From: Corynebacterium macginleyi | Lineage (GTDB): Bacteria > Actinomycetota > Actinomycetes > Mycobacteriales > Mycobacteriaceae | NCBI RefSeq assembly: GCF_003688935.1 | Contig: NZ_REGE01000009.1 | Span: 25,815-89,814 of the forward strand | Direction of reading: 5' to 3' | DNA: 64,000 bases | Shown: piece after piece, positions 42,030 through 50,226 of the stretch | Position numbering within the stretch: position 1 is the first letter of the stretch | How the letters are laid out: each line of letters begins with the position of its first letter | Translations under genes and position numbers: made by a program | Notes under the pieces: generated by a model | What the model was told of the DNA's origin: nothing | Seen by the model: the letters and a program-made list of their open reading frames with translations, nothing else | Databases searched by the model: none

Positions 42030-42247
42030 TACTGTGCTTTCCTTGTCCTGCGGATTTCGGCCTCCAGCTCTGCGCGGCCGGGGAGAAGTTTGCGGGCGGT
42101 GGATTGCACGTGGGCATCAGCAAGCGTGCGCGAGGCCGCCGTCACGATAGCACGCACCACCGCCTCGTGCTTCGAGGTCCCTTGCGCGGAGGCCAAGAGG
42201 GTGAGGGCGTGATCTTGTTCTGCGGTTAGCCGTAACGTCATAGCCAT
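42029..42247 (-). CDS. Ribbon-helix-helix (CopG-type) putative antitoxin
   Basis: 72 residues. N-terminal strand MTLRLTAEQDHALTLLA and helix SKHEAVVRAIV form an RHH DNA-binding fold; the C-terminus is basic and probably binds the partner. The frame is open to 42577, but upstream residues are unlike any family and cross the gyrA start, so ATG 42247 is chosen (42241 is a second in-frame ATG). A perfect 9-bp inverted repeat lies directly upstream, consistent with self-repression. Confidence 0.75.
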   Translation of the reverse strand: MAMTLRLTAEQDHALTLLASAQGTSKHEAVVRAIVTAASRTLADAHVQSTARKLLPGRAELEAEIRRTRKAQ

Positions 42248-42269
42248 ATCACTGTGATACCACAGTGAT
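42248..42269. promoter_or_regulatory. Operator-like palindrome of the RHH gene
   Basis: ATCACTGTG-ATAC-CACAGTGAT: two perfect 9-base arms around a 4-base spacer, immediately before the RHH start codon. Such an arrangement is usual for RHH autorepressors. gyrA's -10 element (42312-42317) is 43 bases away on the other strand, so binding may also touch gyrA expression. Confidence 0.7.
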
Positions 42270-42325
42270 ACCACCGATATGGCAAATAAAGCCGCTAAGA
42301 GCCGGAGAAGGTAGAATTTGGCCTC

Positions 42326-44881
42326 ATGAGTGATAATAACGATGATCTTTTTGATCGGATATTTCCCATTGACATTAATGAGGAGATGGAATCGAGTTAT
42401 ATCGACTACGCCATGTCCGTCATTGTGGGCCGCGCGTTGCCTGAGGTGCGCGATGGCCTGAAGCCGGTGCACCGTCGCATTCTCTACGCCATGTTCGATT
42501 CGGGCTACCGCCCCGAGCGTGGCTACGTGAAGTCCGCCCGTCCGGTTTCTGACACCATGGGCCAATTCCACCCACATGGTGACTCGGCTATCTATGACAC
42601 CTTGGTGCGATTGGCGCAGTCCTGGAACATGCGCTACCCGCTTGTTGATGGCCAGGGTAACTTCGGTTCCCGCGGTAATGACGGCCCTGCCGCGATGCGT
42701 TATACCGAGTGCAAGCTAACCCCGTTGGCCATGGAAATGGTTCGCGATATCCGCGAAAATACCGTGGATTTCTCGCCTAACTACGATGGTAAGACCAGTG
42801 AGCCGGATGTCCTGCCGTCTCGCGTGCCCAACCTTTTGATGAATGGCTCCGGCGGCATTGCCGTGGGCATGGCCACCAATATCCCGCCACATAACCTGAA
42901 TGAGCTGGCCTCGGCCATCTACTGGCTCTTGGAAAACCCAGACGCGGACGAGGATGCCGCACTCGCAGCCTGCATGGAACGCGTGAAGGGTCCGGATTTC
43001 CCCACTGCGGGCCTTATCGTGGGCGATCAGGGTATCAAAGATGCATATACCACCGGCCGCGGCTCCATCCGCATGCGCGGTGTGACCTCCATTGAGGAAT
43101 CCGGCTCCCGACAGACCATCGTGATTACGGAGCTGCCGTTCCAGGTTAACCCCGATAACCTTATTTCTAATATCGCGGAGTCCGTAGCTAACGGCAAGAT
43201 CGCCGGTATCTCCAAGATTGAAGATGAGTCCTCTGACCGCGTGGGTATGCGCATTGTTGTGACCCTAAAGCGCGATGCCGTCGCCCGCGTGGTGCTCAAT
43301 AACCTGTATAAGCACTCCCAGTTGCAGACCTCTTTCGGCGCCAACATGCTTTCCATTGTTGATGGCGTGCCGCGCACCCTGCGTTTAGATCAGATGCTGA
43401 ACAATTATGTTGCGCACCAGATCGAGGTCATCGTTCGCCGCACCCAGTATCGCCTGGATGAGGCCGAAAAGCGCGCGCATATCTTGCGTGGCTTGGTCAA
43501 GGCGCTGGATATGCTAGATGAGGTCATCGCCCTGATCCGCCGGTCTCCTACCGTTGATGAGGCGCGCGAAGGCTTGAAGGAGCTTCTCGATGTCGATGAC
43601 ATCCAGGCCGATGCTATCTTGGCGATGCAGCTGCGCCGCCTGGCTGCCCTAGAACGCCAAAAGATTGTTGATGAATTGGCAGAAATCGAAGAAGAAATCG
43701 CCGACCTTAAGCATATCCTCTCCCACGAGGAACGCCAGCGCCAGATCGTCCACGATGAGCTGGAGGCGATCGTCGACAAGTATGGCGACGAGCGCCGCAC
43801 CAAGATTCTGCCTGCCTCCGGCGAGGTCACGGATGAAGATCTCATTGCCCAAGAAAACGTCGTGGTTACTATTACCGCCACGGGTTATGCCAAGCGCACC
43901 AAGGTTGATACCTACAAGTCACAAAAGCGCGGAGGCAAGGGCGTGCGCGGTGCAGAGTTGAAGCAAGATGACATTGTTAAAAACTTCTTCGTCTGCTCCA
44001 CGCACGACTGGATCCTGTTCTTTACTAACTTTGGCCGCGTGTATCGCCTGAAGGCCTACGAGCTGCCAGAGAGCGGCCGGGCTGCCCGTGGCCAGCACGT
44101 GGCCAACCTGCTGGAATTTCAGCCAGAAGAAAAGATTGCCCAGGTCATTCAGATCCAGTCCTACGAGGATGCGCCGTACCTGGTGCTGGCCACCCAGCAA
44201 GGCCGCGTGAAGAAGTCGCGCTTGACTGATTACGAGTCCGCTCGTTCTGCGGGCCTCATCGCCATCAACCTTAACGAGGGCGATGCACTCATCGGTGCCC
44301 AGCTCGCTTGTGAGGGCGATGACATCCTGCTGACCTCAGAGCAGGGCCAAGCTATCCGCTTTACGGCCGATGACGACCAGCTGCGCCCCATGGGCCGCGC
44401 CACTGCCGGCGTCAAGGGGATGCGTTTCCGCGGCGATGACCAGCTGCTGGCGATGTCTGTCGTCCACGACGGCGAATTCCTCCTCGTTGCTACCTCGGGG
44501 GGCTACGGCAAGCGCACCGCCATTGAGGAATACACTCCGCAGGGCCGCGGTGGCTTGGGCGTGATGACCTTCAAGTACACCCCGAAGCGCGGCAAGCTTA
44601 TTGGCGCCATTTCCGTTGACAAAGACGACGAAATCTTCGCCATTACCTCCGCCGGTGGGGTTATTCGCACCGAAGTAAACCAGATTCGTCCTTCTTCCCG
44701 CGCTACGATGGGCGTGCGCTTGGTTGACCTTGCCGATAATGTCCAATTGCTTGCCATTGACCGCAATGTTGAAGAAGATGGTGAGGAAGACGCGCAGGCT
44801 GTGGCCAAGGGCGAAAAAACTGTCGATGAGGTCCAGCAAGAGCAGCACAAGGCTAGCGATGCCTCCAAGGACGAGGAGTAG
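42326..44881 (+). CDS. gyrA: DNA gyrase subunit A
   Basis: 851 residues. The DNA-cleaving subunit. Active-site Tyr126 (AMRYTE), quinolone-resistance region [11 protein letters not shown] with Ser87 and Asp91 (the sensitive type), GyrA-box [10 protein letters not shown], and a C-terminal beta-pinwheel, followed by an acidic tail. TAGAAT at 42312-42317 is eight bases before ATG 42326, so the mRNA is probably leaderless, independent of gyrB. It is divergent from the RHH pair. Confidence 0.98.
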   Translation: MSDNNDDLFDRIFPIDINEEMESSYIDYAMSVIVGRALPEVRDGLKPVHRRILYAMFDSGYRPERGYVKSARPVSDTMGQFHPHGDSAIYDTLVRLAQSWNMRYPLVDGQGNFGSRGNDGPAAMRYTECKLTPLAMEMVRDIRENTVDFSPNYDGKTSEPDVLPSRVPNLLMNGSGGIAVGMATNIPPHNLNELASAIYWLLENPDADEDAALAACMERVKGPDFPTAGLIVGDQGIKDAYTTGRGSIRMRGVTSIEESGSRQTIVITELPFQVNPDNLISNIAESVANGKIAGISKIEDESSDRVGMRIVVTLKRDAVARVVLNNLYKHSQLQTSFGANMLSIVDGVPRTLRLDQMLNNYVAHQIEVIVRRTQYRLDEAEKRAHILRGLVKALDMLDEVIALIRRSPTVDEAREGLKELLDVDDIQADAILAMQLRRLAALERQKIVDELAEIEEEIADLKHILSHEERQRQIVHDELEAIVDKYGDERRTKILPASGEVTDEDLIAQENVVVTITATGYAKRTKVDTYKSQKRGGKGVRGAELKQDDIVKNFFVCSTHDWILFFTNFGRVYRLKAYELPESGRAARGQHVANLLEFQPEEKIAQVIQIQSYEDAPYLVLATQQGRVKKSRLTDYESARSAGLIAINLNEGDALIGAQLACEGDDILLTSEQGQAIRFTADDDQLRPMGRATAGVKGMRFRGDDQLLAMSVVHDGEFLLVATSGGYGKRTAIEEYTPQGRGGLGVMTFKYTPKRGKLIGAISVDKDDEIFAITSAGGVIRTEVNQIRPSSRATMGVRLVDLADNVQLLAIDRNVEEDGEEDAQAVAKGEKTVDEVQQEQHKASDASKDEE

Positions 44882-44884
44882 GAC

Positions 44885-45223
44885 GTGGAACGACGAGACG
44901 TATCCATCCATCATATTTCGCCCACCTCGGCGTTTCGCGTTGGTTTCGCCCTGTCACTCGTCGGACTCATCGCGTGGTTGTTGGCTGTGTGCCTGTTGTA
45001 CATTGGTATGCACCAGGTGGGCATATGGGAGTCCTTCAATAGCCTCGTTGGTGGCATCGGCGGTGGCTTTGAGGTTACTTTTCCCGTAGTGATCGCAGCT
45101 AGCGCAGTCATTGGCGTTATTTTCGCCGTTCTGTTCACCTTGCTTGCACCGTTGATGGCCGTAATCTATAACGCCATCGTGGATGTCGTCGGCGGGCTAA
45201 AGGTTAGTTTGAATGACATCTAG
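44885..45223 (+). CDS. DUF3566 family membrane protein
   Basis: 112 residues with two hydrophobic segments (FALSLVGLIAWLLAVCLLYIG and a longer one ending LLAPLMAVIYN). DUF3566 follows gyrA throughout actinobacteria (Rv0007 position). Function unknown. GTG 44885 starts three bases after the gyrA stop, with a GGAG-type site, so it is cotranscribed. A rho-independent terminator follows. Confidence 0.88.
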   Translation: MERRDVSIHHISPTSAFRVGFALSLVGLIAWLLAVCLLYIGMHQVGIWESFNSLVGGIGGGFEVTFPVVIAASAVIGVIFAVLFTLLAPLMAVIYNAIVDVVGGLKVSLNDI

Positions 45224-45238
45224 ACCACTGTGAGTAGG

Positions 45239-45274
45239 AGAAAATGCCGGCAGCAAACAGTGTCGGCATTTTCT
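45239..45274 (+). terminator. Terminator after gyrA-DUF3566
   Basis: AGAAAATGCCG ... CGGCATTTTCT arms (11 bp, loop 14 bases). Its T-rich right arm ends in TTTTCT. Confidence 0.75.
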
Positions 45275-45396
45275 GGTCTTCAGCGCTATATGGTGTACTT
45301 ATTAGGTCTACGAAAAACGTCTTTGAAAACCACATTGAGCTGCTGATTTGTGTTCTTTCAGGGATAGTATGTAAAGTTACTTTTCGTTCCGCTAAA

Positions 45397-45473
45397 GGGC
45401 CTATAGCTCAGTCGGTTAGAGCGCATCGCTGATAACGATGAGGTCGCTGGTTCGATTCCAGCTAGGCCCACCA
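45397..45473 (+). tRNA. tRNA-Ile (GAT)
   Basis: 77 bases. The acceptor arms GGGCCTA/TAGGCCC pair fully, the anticodon loop reads CTGATAA (GAT), and the T-loop GGTTCGATTCC is canonical. The 3' A plus CCA (45470-45473) is encoded. It stands 123 bases after the gyrA terminator, as in mycobacteria and corynebacteria. Confidence 0.96.
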
Positions 45474-45482
45474 CGGAACAAT

Positions 45483-45555
45483 GGGGCATTAGCTCAATTG
45501 GTAGAGCATCTGCTTTGCAAGCAGAAGGTCAGGAGTTCGATTCTCCTATGCTCCA
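45483..45555 (+). tRNA. tRNA-Ala (TGC)
   Basis: 73 bases. Acceptor GGGGCAT/ATGCTCC, anticodon loop TTTGCAA (TGC), T-arm AGTTCGATTCT. No CCA is encoded, so CCA-adding enzyme (cca at 10 kb) must complete it. Nine bases after tRNA-Ile and probably cotranscribed. A base-identical copy lies at 48240-48312. Confidence 0.95.
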
Positions 45556-45564
45556 CAGCATCAG

Positions 45565-45591
45565 TCCGGTTTCCTTAGGGAGCCGGATTTT
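45565..45591 (+). terminator. Terminator after the tRNA pair
   Basis: TCCGG ... CCGGA arms with inner pairs TTCC/GGGA-type, loop about four bases, then TTTT at 45588-45591. Confidence 0.7.
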
Positions 45592-46143
45592 GTATATGTG
45601 GGATATGGCTTAAGCGGGTTAAGTAGGGTTAAGTAGCAAAATGTGTGTCTGGTGGGCGTGTCGTCGGTTGGGCGCCTTTTGTCGTTTCATGGGTCCTTTT
45701 CTGAGTCCTATGGAGTGTGAGTATTCGGTTGGGATAGCGTTGTCGTAGAAGGCTGGTCGGCCTGTTACCGGGTCGGCTGTGGGTCAAAACGTTGTGGTTG
45801 ATGATCTGCAACATTAAAGACAAACGAGCTATCAAGCGGGCGAAACAAGGCAAACGAGCCTCGGCTACAGCCAGCAGGCTCGTTTAAGGAGCGCGCGTAT
45901 CCGGCTGGAACCAAGCCATCAGCCACATGGCCGTGGCCGTTCCTGACCGCTTCGACAAATACCTATAATTCAATCCTGTACACAAACAATTCGATACGCT
46001 CATCCACAACCTCATTTGGGCATCATTGAATTGGACCCAGCGCGCTTGAAACCGACCGGCCACTAGGTGGATCAGACCAATTCTGGATAACGGGTATGGG
46101 ACTCCGGCTACTTGGGGTTATTTTAGAAATTAAGTCCAGTTGC
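45592..46143. other. Gene-free 550-bp stretch with repeats and a hairpin
   Basis: No credible gene: the only sizeable frame (45629-45853, minus) lacks family features and a ribosome site. Notable items are a tandem GGGTTAAGTA-type repeat at about 45616-45636, and a terminator-like hairpin AAACGAGCC/GGCTCGTTT (45852-45885). It could be decayed mobile or regulatory DNA after the tRNA pair. The MarR promoter is at its right end. Confidence 0.4.
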
Positions 46144-46156
46144 TAAAATTATCCTC

Positions 46157-46642
46157 ATGACCGAGCGGGACGACTTTTGGCTGGAAGAGGATGAACTAGC
46201 AGCATTCATGTCCTTGATGAGCGTGAATGTCCGGCTCACCAATATTCTGGACGCGCAGTTACGCGATGATGCCAAGCTAAGTTTTTTCGAATATACGGTG
46301 CTCTCACGGTTATCAGAGGCAGAGAACCATGAGATGCGCATGCGGGATCTTGCGATAACCGCAAATGGTTCCCTGTCCCGCTTGAGCCAAGTTGTCACCC
46401 GCCTGGAGCGACAAGGGTGGGTCGTTCGGCGTCCTTGCCCGAATGATGGGCGGACGACGATGGCGCACCTTACGGACAGCGGCTGGGACAAGGTAGTAGA
46501 AACCGCCCCGGGCCACGCTAAACAAGCCCGTCGGTCCGTTATCGATAACCTGACTCGTGCTCAGATCCAGCAGATGACCCAAATTAATGAGCGCATCATT
46601 AAAGCAATCGAAGCCGATGAGCGCTACGGTGGCCGTTATTAA
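46157..46642 (+). CDS. MarR family transcriptional regulator
   Basis: 161 residues. Winged helix-turn-helix with the MarR recognition region RDLAITANGSLSRLSQVVTRLERQGWV and wing RPCPNDGRTTMAHLT. N- and C-terminal helices for dimerisation. It has no cysteine in a position suggesting redox sensing. TAAAAT at 46144-46149 is seven bases before ATG 46157 (leaderless). It converges on mpg one base away; no divergent target gene is adjacent, so its ligand and regulon are open. Confidence 0.93.
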   Translation: MTERDDFWLEEDELAAFMSLMSVNVRLTNILDAQLRDDAKLSFFEYTVLSRLSEAENHEMRMRDLAITANGSLSRLSQVVTRLERQGWVVRRPCPNDGRTTMAHLTDSGWDKVVETAPGHAKQARRSVIDNLTRAQIQQMTQINERIIKAIEADERYGGRY

Positions 46643-47191
46643 TTACTTTTTGGGATAGCCCCGGCGGCCAGAGACAGTCTTATCGAAGGGAATCCAAAAC
46701 CGCAGGGCCGCTTCCTGGTTCTTGGAAATGCCAATGCGGGGGCCGCGCACCCATTCTGGTTCAAAGTCGCGGTTCGACAGCTGCACTGGCAGGTGGTTAT
46801 CTGCCAGCGTTGCTCCCAGAGCTTTTCCGAGGTTCCCGGGTCCGCGGGCGAGGTTGTAAAAATCGCTGGTGCCGCGACGCGCGAAGGCGGTATCGATCCC
46901 GGATAGCACCTCACCGCCGCGTAGTAGGCACCCTTGGCCCACGCCTTCGGGTGCGCACACGATATTGATATTGCGGTGGATGCCGTAGGAGGCATATACA
47001 TAAAGCCGACCGGGCGGGCCGAACATGGCGGCATTACGCGGGGTTTTTCCGCGGAAGGTGTGAGCGGCGGCATCGTCTGTACCCAAGTAAGCCTCGACTT
47101 CCGTGAGGCGAATGCTCACCCCAGAGTGCGTGATGATGCAGCCGAGGAGTTGCGGGGCTACAACATCAGCACTGTGGGAAAAATCAATCAT
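46643..47191 (-). CDS. mpg: 3-methyladenine DNA glycosylase (Mpg/AAG family)
   Basis: 182 residues. Excises alkylated purines. The family motifs are RLTEVEAYLG (the active-site Glu), DDAAAHTFRGKTPRNAAMFGPPG, the LYVYASYGIHRNINIV strand and NLARGPGNLGKALG. The start ATG overlaps the deacetylase stop by one base, forming a two-gene operon. The protein is near the usual length, with a slightly short N-terminus. Confidence 0.93.
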   Translation of the reverse strand: MIDFSHSADVVAPQLLGCIITHSGVSIRLTEVEAYLGTDDAAAHTFRGKTPRNAAMFGPPGRLYVYASYGIHRNINIVCAPEGVGQGCLLRGGEVLSGIDTAFARRGTSDFYNLARGPGNLGKALGATLADNHLPVQLSNRDFEPEWVRGPRIGISKNQEAALRFWIPFDKTVSGRRGYPKK

Positions 47192-48069
47192 TAACGGGAG
47201 TAGTAGCGCATTCCATCTTCCGGGGTGGGCAGCAACTCATCAAGACTGACCGGCTCTAGGCCTTTGGCCCGCAGGCCATCGATAATGCACTCGGCGGCGT
47301 TTACGGTGGTCGGGTGAATATCGTGCATCAAGACAATAGAGCCTGGGTTAGCATCCTGGACGGCGGCATTGCAGACGTGCTGCGAGTCGCGGATCTTCCA
47401 ATCCAAGGTATCCACGTTCCATAGTGCTTGCGACAGGCCCTTATCCCTGACTACCTGGTCAACCGTCTCGTTGGTGGCACCGTAGGGCGGGCGCAGCCAT
47501 TGCGGATTCTGCCCGGTGGCATTGCGGATTGCTGCATTGCCAGCGTCGATTTCCTGGGCAATATCGCCGTAAGCTAATTGGTTGAGCTGGCGATGGGTCT
47601 TGGTGTGATTACCAATGGTGTGACCTTCTGCCTGCATACGCTGGAGCGCTTGGGGGTACTGGTAGGCAAGATCTGCTAGCACCATAAAGCTGGCGTGGGC
47701 GTTTTTAGCCTTGAAGGTGTCCAAGAGCTGGTTGGTATAAGGGCTGGGGCCATCGTCAAAGGTAAGGGCCACACAATTTGAGCAATCGAGGACGTTGGCC
47801 TGGGGCTGCGGGGCTGGTTGTGGTGCGGGTGCAGCTTCATTCTGCGGTTCGTCTCCTGGCACCATCGTGGTGACAAGTTCCTGTGCTTGGGCACGGGTGC
47901 TATCGATGCGCCGTTGAATGTCGGTCTGAATCTCAGAAACTGCGGATTCGATATTAGGTTCTGAGGACCTGGCTGCTTTCGGGGTGCCTTCAAAGAATTG
48001 CGCATTGGCGCAGGCAGGAAGGGCAGCGGTGGCGAGCACGGCGAGCGCGGAGGTAAGGAGACGACGCAT
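47191..48069 (-). CDS. Secreted polysaccharide deacetylase (NodB family)
   Basis: 292 residues. Signal peptide MRRLLTSALAVLATAALPACANA (two parts: basic N-end, then ALAVLATAALPACANA). A disordered region rich in P, Q and A links to the NodB domain at about residue 95. The catalytic motifs are TFDDGPSP (the base and metal Asp), NHTKTHRQ (two metal His), RPPYGATN, and DTLDWK. Likely removes acetyl groups from a cell-wall sugar polymer such as peptidoglycan. It is translated with mpg (TAATG). The substrate is inferred from the family. Confidence 0.92.
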   Translation of the reverse strand: MRRLLTSALAVLATAALPACANAQFFEGTPKAARSSEPNIESAVSEIQTDIQRRIDSTRAQAQELVTTMVPGDEPQNEAAPAPQPAPQPQANVLDCSNCVALTFDDGPSPYTNQLLDTFKAKNAHASFMVLADLAYQYPQALQRMQAEGHTIGNHTKTHRQLNQLAYGDIAQEIDAGNAAIRNATGQNPQWLRPPYGATNETVDQVVRDKGLSQALWNVDTLDWKIRDSQHVCNAAVQDANPGSIVLMHDIHPTTVNAAECIIDGLRAKGLEPVSLDELLPTPEDGMRYYSR

Positions 48070-48239
48070 ACTTTTCCTAGGTACGAGGACAGATGGGTAT
48101 AGTCAGCCAGCCTACTCCACTACAGCGGGAATGACGGGATTAATTGCGTGTGATAAATGTGATAGAAGTAAATCACCGTGCTGCAGTTTTCTTTGGCATT
48201 TTTGGAATACATGACTGCAGTAGTAGAGTACGAGCTACT

Positions 48240-48312
48240 GGGGCATTAGCTCAATTGGTAGAGCATCTGCTTTGCAAGCAGAAGGTCAGGAGTTCGATTC
48301 TCCTATGCTCCA
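48240..48312 (+). tRNA. tRNA-Ala (TGC), second identical copy
   Basis: The same 73 bases as 45483-45555 (GGGGCAT/ATGCTCC acceptor, TGC anticodon, no encoded CCA), but in isolation between the deacetylase and GNAT genes, with its own terminator. The preceding 170 bases contain no gene and should hold its promoter. Confidence 0.95.
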
Positions 48313-48317
48313 CAGGA

Positions 48318-48351
48318 AAAGTCCGGATTCTGGTCAAAGAATCCGGACTTT
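48318..48351. terminator. Terminator after the second tRNA-Ala, also serving the GNAT gene
   Basis: AAAGTCCGGATTC ... GAATCCGGACTTT: 13-bp perfect arms with an eight-base loop, symmetric A/T ends. It lies five bases after the tRNA and 14 bases from the GNAT stop, so it can work in both directions. Confidence 0.85.
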
Positions 48352-48365
48352 AGTCATGCATAGGG

Positions 48366-48839
48366 CTAGGAAAAGCGCTTGACCATGATGTAATGCTCGG
48401 CATACACACCTACATGCTCGAAGCCCAAGCGTTCATACAGCCCCTGCGCACGCGGATTATCGGGGTGGACGGCCAGGGAAATGCCGGGCGCTTTGAGGGT
48501 CCGGGCGAGGGAAATGGCGGCATCCATAAGCGCAGTGGCAATGCCCTGGCCTGCGTAGCGGCCTTCCACCGCGATGGCAAGTTCTGGGATAGCAGGTTCG
48601 ATGAATCCGTAACCGTGATTGTCCTCGGTGCCCCAATTGAGCCATACCCCGCCGGCGGGCACGAGGTCTTCCCAGGCAATGAAACCTCCCTGGTTAGGCT
48701 CCCAATTTTCCACGTAAAAGGAAAAATCTTCAGCAAAACTGGAAGAAAGCTCGCCCCGTTCATCACCGAAGGTATCGGTCAGAAAGTTAAGGCGAGCTAT
48801 ATAAGTGCGATCGGATTCTTGGGTCGCGCAAATTTCCAT
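48366..48839 (-). CDS. GNAT family N-acetyltransferase
   Basis: 157 residues. The acetyl-CoA loop is EGRYAGQGIATALMD (RxGQGIA type). The C-terminal fold ends with RAQGLYERLGFEHVG, normal for GNAT. Substrate unknown. TATCCT on the minus strand (plus 48847-48852) is seven bases before ATG, so the transcript is probably leaderless. Complete, family-typical length. Confidence 0.9.
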   Translation of the reverse strand: MEICATQESDRTYIARLNFLTDTFGDERGELSSSFAEDFSFYVENWEPNQGGFIAWEDLVPAGGVWLNWGTEDNHGYGFIEPAIPELAIAVEGRYAGQGIATALMDAAISLARTLKAPGISLAVHPDNPRAQGLYERLGFEHVGVYAEHYIMVKRFS

Positions 48840-48874
48840 AATCCCCAGGATATATGAACAATGCGTTGGGCTGG

Positions 48875-49078
48875 TTAAGCCAGGTGATAGTTGTGCACGT
48901 CCGCGCCGTTGAATTCGCGCATTTCACCGGATTCGTCGACGGAGCGGAAGGTGGTGCCGTTATCGATGGCAAAGCGGAGGTTATCCACGCGCGGGGAAGG
49001 ATCACCGGTTACTGGGCCTGCGGGGAAATAGTACGTTGAACCGTCTTTGAGCTTGACGGTGAGAGACTCAAAGCTCAT
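48875..49078 (-). CDS. Hypothetical protein, 67 residues
   Basis: Small, soluble, mostly beta-strand (LTVKLKDGSTYYFPAG, then RVDNLRFAIDNG). A strong AAGGAG site lies seven bases upstream of ATG. I recognise no characterised family; similar short proteins are known in corynebacteria as hypothetical. It stands alone, with 119 bases to the next gene on the same strand, and no membrane or signal segment. Confidence 0.7.
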   Translation of the reverse strand: MSFESLTVKLKDGSTYYFPAGPVTGDPSPRVDNLRFAIDNGTTFRSVDESGEMREFNGADVHNYHLA

Positions 49079-49168
49079 TGTTTATCTCCTTATAGAAAGC
49101 CTTAAAAAGAGAATTCAAGCAGGAGATTTTTGAACAGGCAAAGCAATGAGATCTAAACAACGCCTACT

Positions 49169-49189
49169 GCACCCCCACGGCGGGGGTGC
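49169..49189 (-). terminator. Hairpin after the CwsA-like gene
   Basis: GCACCCCC ... GGGGGTGC arms, five-base loop, eight bases past the stop on the minus strand. The T-tract is weak. Confidence 0.5.
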
Positions 49190-49197
49190 GAAAGGAA

Positions 49198-49941
49198 CTA
49201 CTGGTCGTCAGACTGCAGGCGGTGCTTACCCTCGCTCTGGTGGTCATCGGTGATGCGGCTGGTATCTGCTTCTTCAGCAGCAGCAGCCTCTTCTTCCTCG
49301 CGGTGTTTAGCCAGCTGTTTATCGATGGAACCCAAAAGCTCCTCATCGCGCACGGCACCCTCTTCAGCAAGATCAGAATCGGATTCGGGCTTATTCTCGC
49401 TGGTGGAGGTGTATACCAAGGTCGATTCTGGCGCTGTGTTCTTGGTGCCACCGCGGTAGTCATCTACCCGCGGTGGGGTCTGGGAGGGCTTGTCATTGGA
49501 GCGCAGCCAGTAATAGATCGCACCGGTTGCCGCAGCGAGCAGGGATATAATTCCTGCAACGGTCCACAACTTGGAAGACTTATTGTCCTTCTTGGTCTGC
49601 TTTTTTGTAGCCTTGGTGGCCTTCTTCGTGGCCTGCTTGCGGGCCTTCTTTGCCTTCGTGGTGGCTTCCTTCTTGGCCTCATCAAAACGATCAACTGCGT
49701 CTTCGCGGTAGTTATTGAATTCCTCTAGAGCGCGCTCGAGGCGAGAATGCGCGGCCTGGGTAACGGAGCCTGCTTGCTTGCGGGCTTCGTCGAAGGTGCT
49801 ATTGTCTTCCTTTTGCATCTGCTGGGTAGCCTTTTCGAGGGCAGTATAAGATTCGCGGGATTTTTCTTGCCGGTGATTGCGAATGTGCTTCCACAGATTG
49901 GAACCGGTCTTCAACGCCATATTGATTGCGATGGGGTTCAT
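49198..49941 (-). CDS. CwsA-like coiled-coil membrane protein
   Basis: About 247 residues. A coiled-coil N-terminal half (residues about 15-95, heptads of Glu/Gln/Ala/Leu) leads to a lysine-alanine-rich stretch with repeated KKATK units, a single membrane helix at about residue 130-150 (LWTVAGIISLLAAATGAIYYWL split around residue 140) and an acidic, disordered tail. In mycobacteria CwsA (a CrgA- and Wag31-associated division protein) lies at the same spot: after gyrA-DUF3566-tRNAs and before ppiA. Sequence similarity is low, so the name is a positional and topological inference. ATG 49941 has AGGAG ten bases upstream. Confidence 0.65.
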   Translation of the reverse strand: MNPIAINMALKTGSNLWKHIRNHRQEKSRESYTALEKATQQMQKEDNSTFDEARKQAGSVTQAAHSRLERALEEFNNYREDAVDRFDEAKKEATTKAKKARKQATKKATKATKKQTKKDNKSSKLWTVAGIISLLAAATGAIYYWLRSNDKPSQTPPRVDDYRGGTKNTAPESTLVYTSTSENKPESDSDLAEEGAVRDEELLGSIDKQLAKHREEEEAAAAEEADTSRITDDHQSEGKHRLQSDDQ

Positions 49942-50058
49942 TGGGTGCAGGTGCTCCTTAAATATAATTTGTCTGTTCGTTCTCATCCAGCATAGTGGCC
50001 AGCCTAATACCCCACCACTGTTGTGGCGGGTGATCCGGGGCCGGGACCAACCATAAAA

Positions 50059-50074
50059 TAGACCGCTTGGTTCA
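50059..50074. promoter_or_regulatory. Imperfect McbR-like operator upstream of metF
   Basis: TAGACCGCTTGGTTCA resembles the TAGAC-N6-GTCTA binding site of the corynebacterial methionine repressor McbR, with one half degenerate. It is 150 bases upstream of metF. Tentative. Confidence 0.3.
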
Positions 50075-50226
50075 GAATAGAGGATTAATATTCACTCCAC
50101 TTTTGGCTAACCGCGCTGTTTATGGGCCTGCAAAGGTAATACCATTAACCGCTCGCTATCCAGCGAACTGAACAGCTTGGTACGTTTTTCCCAGAGATCA
50201 TTCGAAATCGGGAAAAGGAGGTGACT

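Noticed and set aside
45244..45432. 62-residue frame overlapping terminator and tRNA-Ile
   Set aside because: It runs through the terminator hairpin and into the tRNA gene.
45629..45853. 74-residue minus-strand frame in the gene-free stretch
   Set aside because: No ribosome site, no family features, low-complexity composition.
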